This document shows positions 1-8,206 of a DNA stretch of 64,000 nt, piece by piece (within the stretch, counting starts at the first letter, position 1; every line of letters begins with the position of its first letter). This DNA comes from Armatimonadota bacterium. GTDB taxonomy: Bacteria; Armatimonadota; UBA5829; DTLH01. Below the pieces are notes generated by a model that saw nothing but the letters and a program-made list of their open reading frames with translations, made no database searches and was not told the DNA's origin. The DNA is taken from assembly GCA_029551395.1 (NCBI GenBank), contig JAKPFN010000034.1:19766-83765 (forward strand). Reading direction: 5' to 3'. The position numbers and the translations under genes were made by a program.

Positions 1-108
1 CCCAGACAGACTCCACAGCCCCAACATAAAGCTTCAAAACCAACAGCTCGACCTGTTTCCCCGCCTAAGCAGCAGGATTCCCAAAGCCAACTCAATCTTG
101 ACATGTAA
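1..108 (+). CDS. C-terminal tail of an unidentified protein (5' truncated by window)
   Basis: The first frame is open from base 1 to a TAA at 106-108, giving 35 residues rich in Pro, Gln, Ser and Lys and ending in QLNLDM. The composition is that of a disordered tail. The last residues resemble the QLxLF-type beta-clamp binding peptide found at the C-terminus of several DNA repair and replication proteins, but this is only a short-motif resemblance. The body of the protein lies outside the window, so the product cannot be named. Confidence 0.6.
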   Translation, partial: PRQTPQPQHKASKPTARPVSPPKQQDSQSQLNLDM

Positions 109-170
109 ATGCGGAATGTGGAATGCGGAGTGCGGAATGAAGGGAAGTGACGAGGGATGAGTAATAATGA
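107..170. repeat. degenerate GCGGAATG/GCGGAGTG intergenic repeat, copy 1
   Basis: Directly after the stop codon there are several imperfect tandem units of the type TGCGGAATG / TGCGGAGTG, followed by AATGAAGGGAAGTGACGAG and a run of GATGAGTAA-like words. The same block order (GCGGA units, GAAGGGAAGT, then CGAG/GATGAGTG) recurs at 11900-11970. Shorter relatives occur near 15665 and 27688. Confidence 0.7.
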
Positions 171-344
171 TCGAAGTGCCTCACTCGTCGGTCTATCTTC
201 CTGCTCACAACCTGTAAGAGTATTCTACATTTTGAAGCTATTTACTAAAACATATAAGGCTGTACTTTTAAGATAGCTTCGAGTTGAAATTCCTGCCGAA
301 GTTAGTTTCATATACCTTTGATTTCGACGCTCAGATTTGTTAAT

Positions 345-374
345 TTGACTAGAATACAGGAAAAGTGGTAAAAT
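345..374 (+). promoter_or_regulatory. sigma-70-type promoter of rnpB
   Basis: TTGACT at 345-350 and TAAAAT at 369-374 are separated by 18 bases. The expected start point near 380 coincides with the 5' strand of the P1 helix of the RNase P RNA. Confidence 0.7.
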
Positions 375-379
375 TTTGG

Positions 380-720
380 AAAGTAAGCCAGATAATCGCT
401 CCGGTAACGGAGAGGAAAGTCCGGGCTCCACAGGGCATGATGCTGGATAACGTCCAGCGGGCGAAAGCCTAGGGAAAGTGCCACAGAAAAGAAAACGGCC
501 TCGGTCTTTTGACCGGGACCAGAGCTGAAACGGTGGTGTAAGAGACCACCGGCGGTGTGGTGACACACCGGCCTGGTAAACCCCATCAGGAGCAAGGCCG
601 AATAGGAGAGGGTTGAAGCTGCCCGCCGACCTCTCGGGTAACGGCCGCTAGAGGGTCGGAGTAATCCGGCTCGTAAGAGAGATGATTATCCAAGACAGAA
701 CCCGGCTTATAGACTTGCTT
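380..720 (+). ncRNA. rnpB: RNase P RNA, bacterial class A
   Basis: This is the catalytic RNA of ribonuclease P, which matures tRNA 5' ends. The conserved blocks are in order: GAGGAAAGTCCGGGCTCC near 411, AGGGCATGATGC in the next helix, the GGTAAACCCCATCAGGAGCA region near 575, AAGGCCGAATAGG near 593, and the 3' block AGACAGAACCCGGCTTAT near 694. P1 is closed by AAGTAAG (381-387) against CTTGCTT (714-720). The length of about 340 nt is normal for the ancestral A type. It has its own promoter just upstream. Confidence 0.95.
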
Positions 721-721
721 G

Positions 722-757
722 AAAAAAAGGGGGGTTGCACTTGCGGCCGCCCTTTTT
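722..757 (+). terminator. probable terminator of rnpB
   Basis: An A-rich/G-rich left arm (AAAAGGGGGG) can pair with CCGCCCTTTTT across a short loop with one G-G mismatch, and the right arm ends in five T. It follows the P1 helix of rnpB immediately. Confidence 0.5.
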
Positions 758-791
758 GCGCATTTATGGGCGATAATGAGACCGGAAACTA

Positions 792-820
792 TTGCCTCAA
801 CCGTAGCGGACGGCTATAAT
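792..820 (+). promoter_or_regulatory. sigma-70-type promoter of the lipoprotein gene
   Basis: TTGCCT (792-797), a 17-base spacer and a consensus TATAAT (815-820) lie about 65 bases upstream of the GTG start at 886. Confidence 0.7.
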
Positions 821-885
821 GGTTGTGGCATAAATCGGAAAACCGGTATGTCATGCTCGTCCGATAACCTCCAGGAGGTATCACA

Positions 886-1545
886 GTGAATAAAATTTTA
901 GGATTAGCCAGTGTTGTCTTTCTGGCATGCATACTCATCGCCCTGGCCGTGGGATTGTCCGGGTGCGGAGGCGATGATGAGCAGACCGACGATGCATCAT
1001 TGGCAGGAGTAACTGATCCATCTGCTGCAGACACAGGTACACCCTCACCTCAGGTTGCAAATCCAACTTACGGTGGAACACCTCCCACTAATACAGGCGG
1101 TACTACTCCAACAGGCGGAACCAGTACTCCTTCTGACCCAGCTTCAGGCATTGCTTTTGAAGAAGTTCAGTTGAAATCACCAGTAAAGACAATCACTATC
1201 AAGAAAGGCAATACAATACTTGAGTTCAAACGGTTCAAGTATGAGGACTGGGAAGGCAAAGTTCAGCTTTGCGAAATGCCTGCTGATGAAACAAAAGTAA
1301 AGCGAAAGAAAGAGGCTTGGCTTGCAACATTCGATATCTACAGGGTAGAAGTCGAAGACAAGAAGAAGGAAGCTAAGAAGGATGTGGATACTCTAAGTGA
1401 TTTCCCATTCGTATCTCCTCGGCCATCAAAGCAGTCTCAGGAAAACCAGCCTGGTCAATCAGGAAATCAAAATCAATTGCCAACCGGACAGATACCTGGA
1501 GCAGTCCCGCCAGGAAATCCCGGACAAAGACCACCTGGTTGGTAG
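886..1545 (+). CDS. predicted lipoprotein, Pro/Thr/Gly-rich, function unknown
   Basis: A 219-residue protein starting at GTG 886, chosen because AGGAGG lies 7-8 bases upstream. The N-terminus is a lipoprotein signal peptide with lipobox LSGC around residues 24-27, so Cys27 would be the lipidated residue. A low-complexity Thr/Pro/Gly segment follows (about 45-85), then a charged stretch (about 90-165) rich in Lys and Glu that may be the folded part, and a Gln/Asn/Pro/Gly-rich C-terminus. I recognise no family. The gene is monocistronic: it has its own consensus promoter and shares a bidirectional terminator with the convergent exopolysaccharide operon. It is probably an envelope-anchored protein. 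Confidence 0.85.
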   Translation: MNKILGLASVVFLACILIALAVGLSGCGGDDEQTDDASLAGVTDPSAADTGTPSPQVANPTYGGTPPTNTGGTTPTGGTSTPSDPASGIAFEEVQLKSPVKTITIKKGNTILEFKRFKYEDWEGKVQLCEMPADETKVKRKKEAWLATFDIYRVEVEDKKKEAKKDVDTLSDFPFVSPRPSKQSQENQPGQSGNQNQLPTGQIPGAVPPGNPGQRPPGW

Positions 1546-1580
1546 GTTTCCACCATAATAAATATTTGCAGTGACATCTT

Positions 1581-1617
1581 AAAAGCCCGGATAGCCAGTT
1601 CTTATCCGGGCTTTTAT
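1581..1617. terminator. bidirectional intrinsic terminator
   Basis: AAAAGCCCGGATA pairs with TATCCGGGCTTTT around a short loop, with T-runs in both orientations. It sits between the convergent lipoprotein gene (plus) and the wzz-like gene (minus). Confidence 0.85.
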
Positions 1618-1653
1618 TTTGGCAGACTATATAACCATAGAGAAAGATCTGGA

Positions 1654-3072
1654 TTATACTGTGCGGCGTTTTGTCGGATGTTTAGATTCAAGCAGAATAG
1701 CAACCAGGCTGCCAAATATGAATCCCAGTAACAGGCCGGCGGCTATTGTCAGCTTGGCTCTTGGCTTAATGTGCCGTTTTTCAGGCGTAGCCCAGTCTAA
1801 AACGGTAAATCCGTTCGGTTCTCTAGCTTCAGCAACTTTTGCCAGGCTTAGTTCAGTAAGAAGCGAAGTGTAGACTATCTCCAAAGCTTTTACATCACGC
1901 ATTAATCTGACATACTGCATTTGGTCTTTGGCGACATCAGCGATATCGCGCTCCATGCGGGTCATTATACCGTTAAGAGCATCAATACGTGCCTGGACAC
2001 CGCTCTTTTTGATCTCCATCACGGCCAAATCCTGCACCAGAGCTTGCCGAACAGGATTTATTTGCAGAGTCTCGCTTGCTGTTACTTTTTCTACTTCCTG
2101 GCGGATTCTTTCCTGGATTTTGGCGATTTCTTCAGATGCAGCAACTACATCTGGATGGATATCAGAACGGTCTTCAAGCAATGCCGCTCTTTTAACCTCT
2201 GATTCGGCAAGTTGAGCTTTGAGCTGGGTTACTATGGGGTTCTCATGGACAACCGTTGACGCTGTCTGAATAAGCTCCTGATCATCTATGATTCCCTTGG
2301 CTTCATCGATGCTTCTATCAGTTTCCTCCAGCTCTGTCTCGGCTTCAATCTGTTTCGTGCGGACAGTTACAACCTGCTCTACTTGTTGAACGGCAGTCTC
2401 AGGCGGAGGCACAACCGGATGGGTTTCTTTGAACTTACGCAGCTTTTCTTCCGCCTCTGAGAGATCAGATTTGGTCTTGGCAACCTCACCTTCAAGGAAG
2501 ACCTTGTTTCGGTGACCTGTGCTAAGCGAATGCCGACGGTTGAAGTCCTGCAGACGCTTGATGTATGTGTTGGTAATCTCTGATGCAAGGAGCGCGGTCC
2601 GCTTCCCTGTCCCCTGGCTGCCCGCACGTTCATCAAGCCAGTCGAGCTTACCTTTCTCTGCCCAATCGGTTGAAGCAAAACAGCAGATTTCCATTCCGCC
2701 ATCTTTGCTCATAACTACATGTATGTCTTTTTGCAGCTTTTCCGGCTCTATACCGGCCTTGGATAGCTGAAGGTCATCACATACCTGTTTGCTGATAGTC
2801 CGGCTTCTGAGTATCTCAGCGTACATACCAGGACCGTTGCCTGATCCCATACCTAAGTCACTCATCCCAGAAACTCCTGCAAGACGCGACAGCAGACCAG
2901 ATGCCGCCTGCTCTGTCCGAGGAAAGATGAGGACTGCTCTGCCTCTGTAGGTCTGCGGGATAAACCGCAACGCAATCGCGACGACCAACGCGGCGATAAC
3001 TGATAACAAAACAACCAGTCTTAGCCGTTTCATAACTAATTGAGTATAGTATGTAATGTCAAAATCATCCAT
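1654..3072 (-). CDS. Wzz/GumC-type polysaccharide chain-length determinant
   Basis: A 472-residue inner-membrane protein of the polysaccharide co-polymerase family, which controls polymer length and links synthesis to export. It has a short cytoplasmic N-terminus, a first membrane helix at about residues 18-35 and a long periplasmic coiled-coil-rich region (about 180-400, many Glu/Lys heptads). A Pro-containing second membrane segment (LTIAAGLLLGFIFGSLVAIL) lies near residues 440-460. No C-terminal tyrosine kinase domain is fused. It lies 31 bases downstream of the Wza-like gene on the same strand, so the two form an export operon. No glycosyltransferase or polymerase is adjacent, so the polymer is unknown. 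Confidence 0.85.
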   Translation of the reverse strand: MDDFDITYYTQLVMKRLRLVVLLSVIAALVVAIALRFIPQTYRGRAVLIFPRTEQAASGLLSRLAGVSGMSDLGMGSGNGPGMYAEILRSRTISKQVCDDLQLSKAGIEPEKLQKDIHVVMSKDGGMEICCFASTDWAEKGKLDWLDERAGSQGTGKRTALLASEITNTYIKRLQDFNRRHSLSTGHRNKVFLEGEVAKTKSDLSEAEEKLRKFKETHPVVPPPETAVQQVEQVVTVRTKQIEAETELEETDRSIDEAKGIIDDQELIQTASTVVHENPIVTQLKAQLAESEVKRAALLEDRSDIHPDVVAASEEIAKIQERIRQEVEKVTASETLQINPVRQALVQDLAVMEIKKSGVQARIDALNGIMTRMERDIADVAKDQMQYVRLMRDVKALEIVYTSLLTELSLAKVAEAREPNGFTVLDWATPEKRHIKPRAKLTIAAGLLLGFIFGSLVAILLESKHPTKRRTV

Positions 3073-3103
3073 ATCTGTTAGTTTACTAATTAAATGAATA
3101 ACA

Positions 3104-4738
3104 CTAGAAAAGTGTCAGCAAGCGGACTGTGGAAATGATCTGAGAGATATCGCGCCAGTCCGTTATAATGCCCTCAGGCACGTAAACAACGTCTCCCGGC
3201 TCCAGTACCGGGTTATCCTTGTCTTGATTCGTGATGCCTTTTTCGTTCAGGCTTACTTTTATGACTTCAGGTTTGTCAGGGTCTCCTCTAACGATAAGTG
3301 CAGAAGATTTAGCTCTGCTGCTTGGGCCTCCTGCGCTTGCCAGATAATCGAGCAGACGCCTTTCCGGTTCATAAGAGATACTACCTGGCCTATGGACCTG
3401 CCCGAGAACATAGACTTTATCGAGCAATGCGGGAAGTATAATCGTATCCCCATTCTCAAGAACTACATCAGCAGATTTATCTTGATAAGTAACTAGACGG
3501 TCAAGATCAAGAGGGATTATTTCAATCTTATTGTTCTTTCGTCTTTCGATTTTAGCGCGTTTAAGGTCAGCCTGCGGCGTAGTACCTCCAGTTCTGGCAA
3601 TTACATCTCCGGCAGTTTCACCTTTCGCTAACCGGTAGATTCCAGATTTATTCAGCACTGCACCAGCGGTTCTCTGGTAGACATTTTCGCCTTTGAACTC
3701 GCCAACAAGCCGAATGATCGGCTGATATTCTATAACAGATGGAACAATCAGGTTATCTCCGGGTTGCAGCACAGGATTCTCTCCTGATGACAGGTCTACA
3801 TGCAACGCGGTGACCTGGTCTGATGTGCCTCTACGTTCGATGACGGCCTTTGAAAGCGCAGCGGTGGGCAAAAGACCTTCAGAAAGATTCAACAGGCTTT
3901 TTACGGTAAATGAAGTTGATTCATCGATTGGAGGAGGCACCATTTCATAATGCCCAGGACGGCAGACTTCACCTGTGACAGTTACCCAGTCCACAACAGC
4001 AGGAACGTGGATTTCGTCTCCAGCTGCCAGGGTGATATTATCCTGAAGCTCACCGCAGTTGATTATGCTGAAAAGGTCGATAGTCTGCGAGTTGCCGTTT
4101 CTGGTGAGTCTGATCCGTCTTGTAGAGCCTGTAGGCAGGATATCAGCCCTCAACAGTGCTTCCAGTACTGTAGCTGATGATGTCAGAGCTTGAGGACCGG
4201 GATTGGCTACCTGTCCGCTGACCCAGACTCGTATCATTCCAAGCGATGCGACACTTATATGAACGGTGAAGTGCTTGAAATATGCTGAGAGCTTCTCTGT
4301 TACGACTTGTTCAAGCTCGTTTACGGTCTTTCCTGCAGCCTCTACAGGCCCGATCAACGGCAGGTTCACCCGTCCATCAGGTGTTACTTCGTAATTATTC
4401 GTGCTGACTCCGTCTCCAGAGGCAGGATCTGCAGTTGATTGAACACCGTAACGGAGATCCACTCTTCCTTTGACATCAATAGTGAGCAAATCGCCAACAC
4501 CGATTTGGTAATCCGGAGACAGCCGAATGGAAGCCCGCATCGAGTCGTCTGAACTGGCAGAAGGAAGCCTGACAGATGAACGGACACCATCACCTCGACC
4601 AATGGCAGTTTGATTAGCATCATCTGATGACAGCACAGAATATGCAGAAGTAGATCTCTGTGAGGAGGCTGGAGGCGGTATGGTGATAATAGCAAGAAGA
4701 AGCAGAAAAACTGACGCAGTACGCAAGCTCGCATCCAC
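3104..4738 (-). CDS. Wza-like polysaccharide export protein with SLBB domains
   Basis: An outer-membrane export channel family member. The open frame extends upstream to a TTG at 4825, but that stretch contains the -35 and -10 elements of the promoter. The start is therefore placed at GTG 4738 (544 residues), which gives a proper signal peptide (SVFLLLLAIITIPPPASS). Next come a Poly_export domain (YQIGVGDLLTIDVKG then VTPDGRVNLPLIGPV), then three to four SLBB-like repeats (WVSGQVANPGPQ, VTGEVCRPGHYE, LVGEFKGENVYQ, VLGQVHRPGSISYEP). No lipobox Cys is seen, unlike E. coli Wza. It is the first gene of the operon with the Wzz-like protein. Confidence 0.87.
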   Translation of the reverse strand: MDASLRTASVFLLLLAIITIPPPASSQRSTSAYSVLSSDDANQTAIGRGDGVRSSVRLPSASSDDSMRASIRLSPDYQIGVGDLLTIDVKGRVDLRYGVQSTADPASGDGVSTNNYEVTPDGRVNLPLIGPVEAAGKTVNELEQVVTEKLSAYFKHFTVHISVASLGMIRVWVSGQVANPGPQALTSSATVLEALLRADILPTGSTRRIRLTRNGNSQTIDLFSIINCGELQDNITLAAGDEIHVPAVVDWVTVTGEVCRPGHYEMVPPPIDESTSFTVKSLLNLSEGLLPTAALSKAVIERRGTSDQVTALHVDLSSGENPVLQPGDNLIVPSVIEYQPIIRLVGEFKGENVYQRTAGAVLNKSGIYRLAKGETAGDVIARTGGTTPQADLKRAKIERRKNNKIEIIPLDLDRLVTYQDKSADVVLENGDTIILPALLDKVYVLGQVHRPGSISYEPERRLLDYLASAGGPSSRAKSSALIVRGDPDKPEVIKVSLNEKGITNQDKDNPVLEPGDVVYVPEGIITDWRDISQIISTVRLLTLF

Positions 4739-4761
4739 CCCTAAGTTTTTTTTGGTATACA

Positions 4762-4780
4762 CTTGACATTTATAGTCAAG
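4762..4780. promoter_or_regulatory. palindrome in the leader of the wza-like gene (possible operator)
   Basis: CTTGAC-ATTTATA-GTCAAG is a perfect 6-bp inverted repeat with a 7-base AT-rich centre. It lies 13 bases downstream of the minus-strand -10 box, where a bound regulator would block initiation. Confidence 0.4.
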
Positions 4781-4792
4781 CACAGTGTTCAC

Positions 4793-4821
4793 AGTATAAC
4801 AGACGGCCCTGTTATGGTCAA
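4793..4821 (-). promoter_or_regulatory. sigma-70-type promoter of the wza-wzz operon
   Basis: On the minus strand, TTGACC (4821-4816), a 17-base spacer and TATACT (4798-4793). Transcription would start near 4786, upstream of the GTG start at 4738. Confidence 0.75.
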
Positions 4822-4827
4822 GCAAAC

Positions 4828-4856
4828 TTGACGCTAAGCGGCCCTGATGCTATACT
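4828..4856 (+). promoter_or_regulatory. sigma-70-type promoter of accB-hom
   Basis: TTGACG (4828-4833), a 17-base spacer and TATACT (4851-4856). Its -35 box is only six bases from the -35 box of the opposite promoter. Confidence 0.75.
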
Positions 4857-4956
4857 TTGGCTGACTGAAGCATAGCTGATCAGGGTGTAATATGAGCATC
4901 CTGCGTTTAGCTGCATCTATCTTTTTCTACATCATGTAGTGGATCAGGAGACGACT

Positions 4957-5466
4957 TTGCCGGAAGACCTTGACCTCCAGGAAGTAAAAGAACTCGTCAG
5001 GCTGGTTGAGAAGCATAACCTTGCTGAACTGACAGTTGAAGAAAACGGAGTAACCATAACCGTAAAAGGTGCGGTTCAAGCGCCTACACAGGTAATACAT
5101 CAGACCTCTATTCCTGTTTCGTCAGTGACAGACTTAACCACATCGCCGGTTCAGGCACCTGCAGAAGCTCTGATGCCACCAACTCAGCCTGCACAACCTG
5201 AACCAGATAACCTGGTAAAGATAGAGTCGCCTATGGTAGGTGTGTTTTATCGTGCTTCGTCCCCGGATGCCCCTGCATTTGTGGAAGTCGGTGATGAGAT
5301 AGAGGTTGGACAGACTATAGGGCTTATCGAGGCTATGAAGGTATTCAGCGAGATCCCATCAGAAGTAGCAGGTAAAGTCGTGGAAATACCAGCCGAGAAC
5401 GGTAAGTTAGTGCAGCAAGGTCAGGTGCTTGTTGTGGTCCAAAAATTAGAGCCAGAGGTAGTTTAA
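4957..5466 (+). CDS. accB: biotin carboxyl carrier protein of acetyl-CoA carboxylase
   Basis: It carries the covalently attached biotin that shuttles CO2 from biotin carboxylase to carboxyltransferase in malonyl-CoA synthesis. The C-terminal half is a biotinyl domain with the EAMKVF motif (the Lys is biotinylated). It is preceded by the SPMVGVFYRASSPDAPAFVE stretch typical of AccB and by a Pro/Ala/Thr-rich flexible linker. The start is placed at TTG 4957 because AGGAG lies six bases upstream; an in-frame GTG at 4939 would add six residues. Unusually, accC is not adjacent. The next gene is hom, seven bases downstream, in the same transcript. Confidence 0.92.
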   Translation: MPEDLDLQEVKELVRLVEKHNLAELTVEENGVTITVKGAVQAPTQVIHQTSIPVSSVTDLTTSPVQAPAEALMPPTQPAQPEPDNLVKIESPMVGVFYRASSPDAPAFVEVGDEIEVGQTIGLIEAMKVFSEIPSEVAGKVVEIPAENGKLVQQGQVLVVVQKLEPEVV

Positions 5467-5473
5467 GGATAAA

Positions 5474-6763
5474 GTGAAACCAGTCATAAATGTAGGGATA
5501 ATCGGATTTGGCGTAGTTGGATGCGGTGTATATGATATTTTCCAGCGTAATGCGCGAGCTATCGAGTTAAGAGTTGGTTCAAAACTTGTAGTCAAGCGAG
5601 TTGCTGATACAGACCCGGACAGACCTCGGCCTATAGAGTTCGACAGAAGTATCCTCACCACTAATCCTGAAGAAATCATAAATGATCCCGAGATTGATAT
5701 TGTTGCTGAGTTGATAGGCGGCGTTGATCCCGCTCAGGACTATATAATGGCTGCCATCAGGAATGGGAAGCACGTAGTTACGGCTAACAAAGAGCTTCTG
5801 GCGAAATCCGGGCACTCTCTTTTGGTTGAAGCTGGAGAACGAAAGCAGGATTTCTACTTTGAAACGAGTGTCGGCGGTGGTATCCCGATTATCAACCCGA
5901 TGAAGACCTCTCTTGCCGGAAACCACATCAGAGAGATCAAGGGAATAGTCAACGGAACTACAAATTACATCCTTACACGCATGGCTGAAGAGGAAAAGGA
6001 CTTCGAAGAGGTTCTGACCGAGGCTCAGGCTCTTGGTTATGCTGAACGAGACCCTACTAACGATGTTGACGGGCATGATGCGGCTTATAAGATTGCGATT
6101 CTGGCATCGATTGGCTTCATGAGCCGTGTGGATGTTAGCGAGGTTTACCGCGAAGGCATCAGAAATATCACCCAAAAAGATATTGCATACGCGAAAGAGC
6201 TTGGGTACAAGATAAAACTGCTTGCTATTGCTAAAGAGATCGATGGACAGATGCAGGTGCGCGTCCATCCGGCAATGATCCCAGTAAACCATCCGCTTGC
6301 AAGCGTTTCCCATGTGTATAACGCTATTTATATCAATGCTGACCCTGTGGGGAACCTTATGTTCTACGGACGCGGCGCAGGTGCAGAGGCTGCTGGCAGC
6401 GCTGTGGTTGGTGATATCATCGATGTAGCCCGGAATATCAATACAGGCTCTACCGGACGTATTTCCTGCACTTGCTTTGAGGAAAAAGTGCTCCAGAGCA
6501 TGGATGAAGTGCAGTGTAAGCATTATATCAGGATGAAAACTACGGACAAGCCTGGTGTTCTCTCTGCCATTTCTACTGTTTTTGGGGCTAATAATGTGAG
6601 TATCACTGCTGTTCTAGCCAAGAGCACTGGAGAACCGGGATCTGCGGAGAGTATCTGGGTTACGCATACAGCGCCAGAACCGAGTGTAAGGCTATCATTG
6701 GAAGCCATAAGCGCACTTCCGGTTGTTACAGAGGTATCCAACTGGATCAGAGTCGAAGAATAG
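5474..6763 (+). CDS. hom: homoserine dehydrogenase
   Basis: It reduces aspartate semialdehyde to homoserine in threonine, methionine and isoleucine synthesis. The 429-residue protein starts at GTG with an N-terminal NAD(P)-binding Rossmann motif (GFGVVGCGVY). It has the conserved catalytic region VNGTTNYILTRM followed by GYAERDPTNDVDGHDAAYK, and a C-terminal ACT domain (YIRMKTTDKPGVLSAISTVF) used for allosteric threonine feedback. It is co-transcribed with accB. The length and domain order are standard for the ACT-containing class. Confidence 0.95.
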   Translation: MKPVINVGIIGFGVVGCGVYDIFQRNARAIELRVGSKLVVKRVADTDPDRPRPIEFDRSILTTNPEEIINDPEIDIVAELIGGVDPAQDYIMAAIRNGKHVVTANKELLAKSGHSLLVEAGERKQDFYFETSVGGGIPIINPMKTSLAGNHIREIKGIVNGTTNYILTRMAEEEKDFEEVLTEAQALGYAERDPTNDVDGHDAAYKIAILASIGFMSRVDVSEVYREGIRNITQKDIAYAKELGYKIKLLAIAKEIDGQMQVRVHPAMIPVNHPLASVSHVYNAIYINADPVGNLMFYGRGAGAEAAGSAVVGDIIDVARNINTGSTGRISCTCFEEKVLQSMDEVQCKHYIRMKTTDKPGVLSAISTVFGANNVSITAVLAKSTGEPGSAESIWVTHTAPEPSVRLSLEAISALPVVTEVSNWIRVEE

Positions 6764-6844
6764 CCAGCGTTGGTGCCTTGTCTTGCCTCATATGACTGGA
6801 TTTCCAACCATTACTGAATTAATATCTATGGAGTTTTGACTGCA

Positions 6845-7792
6845 ATGACATTTGTTCGTTCGACAGAACTGCCGGGGGTTGCGAAACATGTGACCGGGAA
6901 GGTCAGAGATGTTTATGACCTTGGAGATTCGCTATTACTTGTAGCATCTGACCGGCTTTCTGCGTTCGATGTTGTTTTACCAGGCGGGATACCTGACAAG
7001 GGAAAGGTGCTTACGCAGATATCGCTGTTCTGGTTCGATAAAACTCGGGACATCGTGGAAAACCACTTGATCACGGCTAATGCAGATGAGATAGTCGTCA
7101 GGCTTGCTGATGCCGGAGTGCCGGACGCCGCAAGTCATCGAGAAACTATCCGAGGAAGGTCTATCTTAGGCCGGAAAGCAGAGCAAATACCAATAGAATG
7201 CATCGTTCGTGGTTATCTGGCTGGGTCTGCCTGGAAAGAATACAAGGAACTGCTGGCTGGCAATAATGGAGATCGATCATGTGTCTCCCTGCACGGTATT
7301 CGTCTGCCGGTAGACATGGTGGAATCCGCTCAGCTTCCTGAGCCGGTGTTTACTCCTTCTACCAAGGCATCGAGCGGACATGATGAGAATATCAGCGTCG
7401 ACCAGGCCAGAAATATAGTCGGAAAAGAGATTGTAGACGAGCTTCAGAGGTTGAGTCTGGAGATTTATACGAAAGCATCCGAATATGCCCGCACCAGAGG
7501 GATAATCATAGCTGATACCAAGTTCGAGTTCGGGATTCTGGACGAGAAGATCATTTTGATAGACGAAATCCTGACTCCAGATTCTTCCCGGTTCTGGGCT
7601 GTGGATGATTATCAACCAGGACGGTCTCAGGACTCGTTCGACAAGCAGTTCGTGCGGGATTATCTCCTGACTTTGGACTGGGACAAGACCTACCCAGGCC
7701 CGGAACTACCTGAAGAGATAGTCAGAAAGACCAGCGAACGGTATAAAGAAGCTTATCTCAGGCTGACAGGGCACAAGCTGCCTGAGGGATAA
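6845..7792 (+). CDS. purC: phosphoribosylaminoimidazole-succinocarboxamide synthase
   Basis: SAICAR synthetase of purine biosynthesis: it ligates aspartate to CAIR with ATP. The 315-residue protein is the long (about 300 aa) form. It shows GKVRDVYDLGDSLLLVASDRLSAFDVVLP at the N-terminus (read as consecutive blocks), IECIVRGYLAGSAWKEY in the middle and IIADTKFEFG then DEILTPDSSRFW toward the end. ATG 6845 is preferred over TTG 6836 because GGAG at 6830-6833 is too close to the TTG. No other pur gene is nearby. Confidence 0.94.
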   Translation: MTFVRSTELPGVAKHVTGKVRDVYDLGDSLLLVASDRLSAFDVVLPGGIPDKGKVLTQISLFWFDKTRDIVENHLITANADEIVVRLADAGVPDAASHRETIRGRSILGRKAEQIPIECIVRGYLAGSAWKEYKELLAGNNGDRSCVSLHGIRLPVDMVESAQLPEPVFTPSTKASSGHDENISVDQARNIVGKEIVDELQRLSLEIYTKASEYARTRGIIIADTKFEFGILDEKIILIDEILTPDSSRFWAVDDYQPGRSQDSFDKQFVRDYLLTLDWDKTYPGPELPEEIVRKTSERYKEAYLRLTGHKLPEG

Positions 7793-8140
7793 AATAGGAC
7801 GTTAACAACCAGAATACACTGAGCTTTACATTTATTACATGGATGATATTGGTTGGTATTCATTTCTTAGCGGTAGGTTCAGTTGCTCAACCAAATCGAT
7901 TTAGCTTTTAAGCTATACAGCTTTCTTGTATGATGAAACGCTAGCCTTCCCCAGCCAATTAATTGTTCACAATCCAGTTCCCCCAAAATAAAAACCGGAA
8001 TACTAATATCACCTATTGCATGGATAACAGCTTCCTTTACTCCGTAATCGGAGGCTCTTAATGTGTTAGCTTATGGATTCTAGTATCTGGAATAGACTAT
8101 TTAAGCATTTAAGATAACTTTAACGAACAATATGCTTGAT
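7793..8140. other. intergenic region without recognised gene
   Basis: About 350 AT-rich bases between purC and the PEP-CTERM gene. I see no ORF with a ribosome binding site, no strong terminator for purC and no known RNA motif. The only signal found is the sigma-54-like element at its right end. Confidence 0.5.
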
Positions 8141-8157
8141 TGGCACATTAATTGCAC
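8141..8157 (+). promoter_or_regulatory. sigma-54-like -24/-12 promoter element
   Basis: TGGCACATTAATTGCA has GG and GC separated by exactly ten bases and matches the TGGCAC-N5-TTGC consensus. It lies about 50 bases before the GTG start of a PEP-CTERM gene. Sigma-54 with the PrsK/PrsR system is known to control PEP-CTERM/exopolysaccharide genes in other bacteria. Confidence 0.5.
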
Positions 8158-8206
8158 TGGGGTAACAGGTGATCAGAATAACACTATCGATTGGAGGAGA
8201 AGATCA

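Noticed and set aside
5579..6523. A 314-codon minus-strand open frame
   Set aside because: It is antisense to hom, an unmistakable enzyme gene in the other strand, and its translation resembles no protein family.
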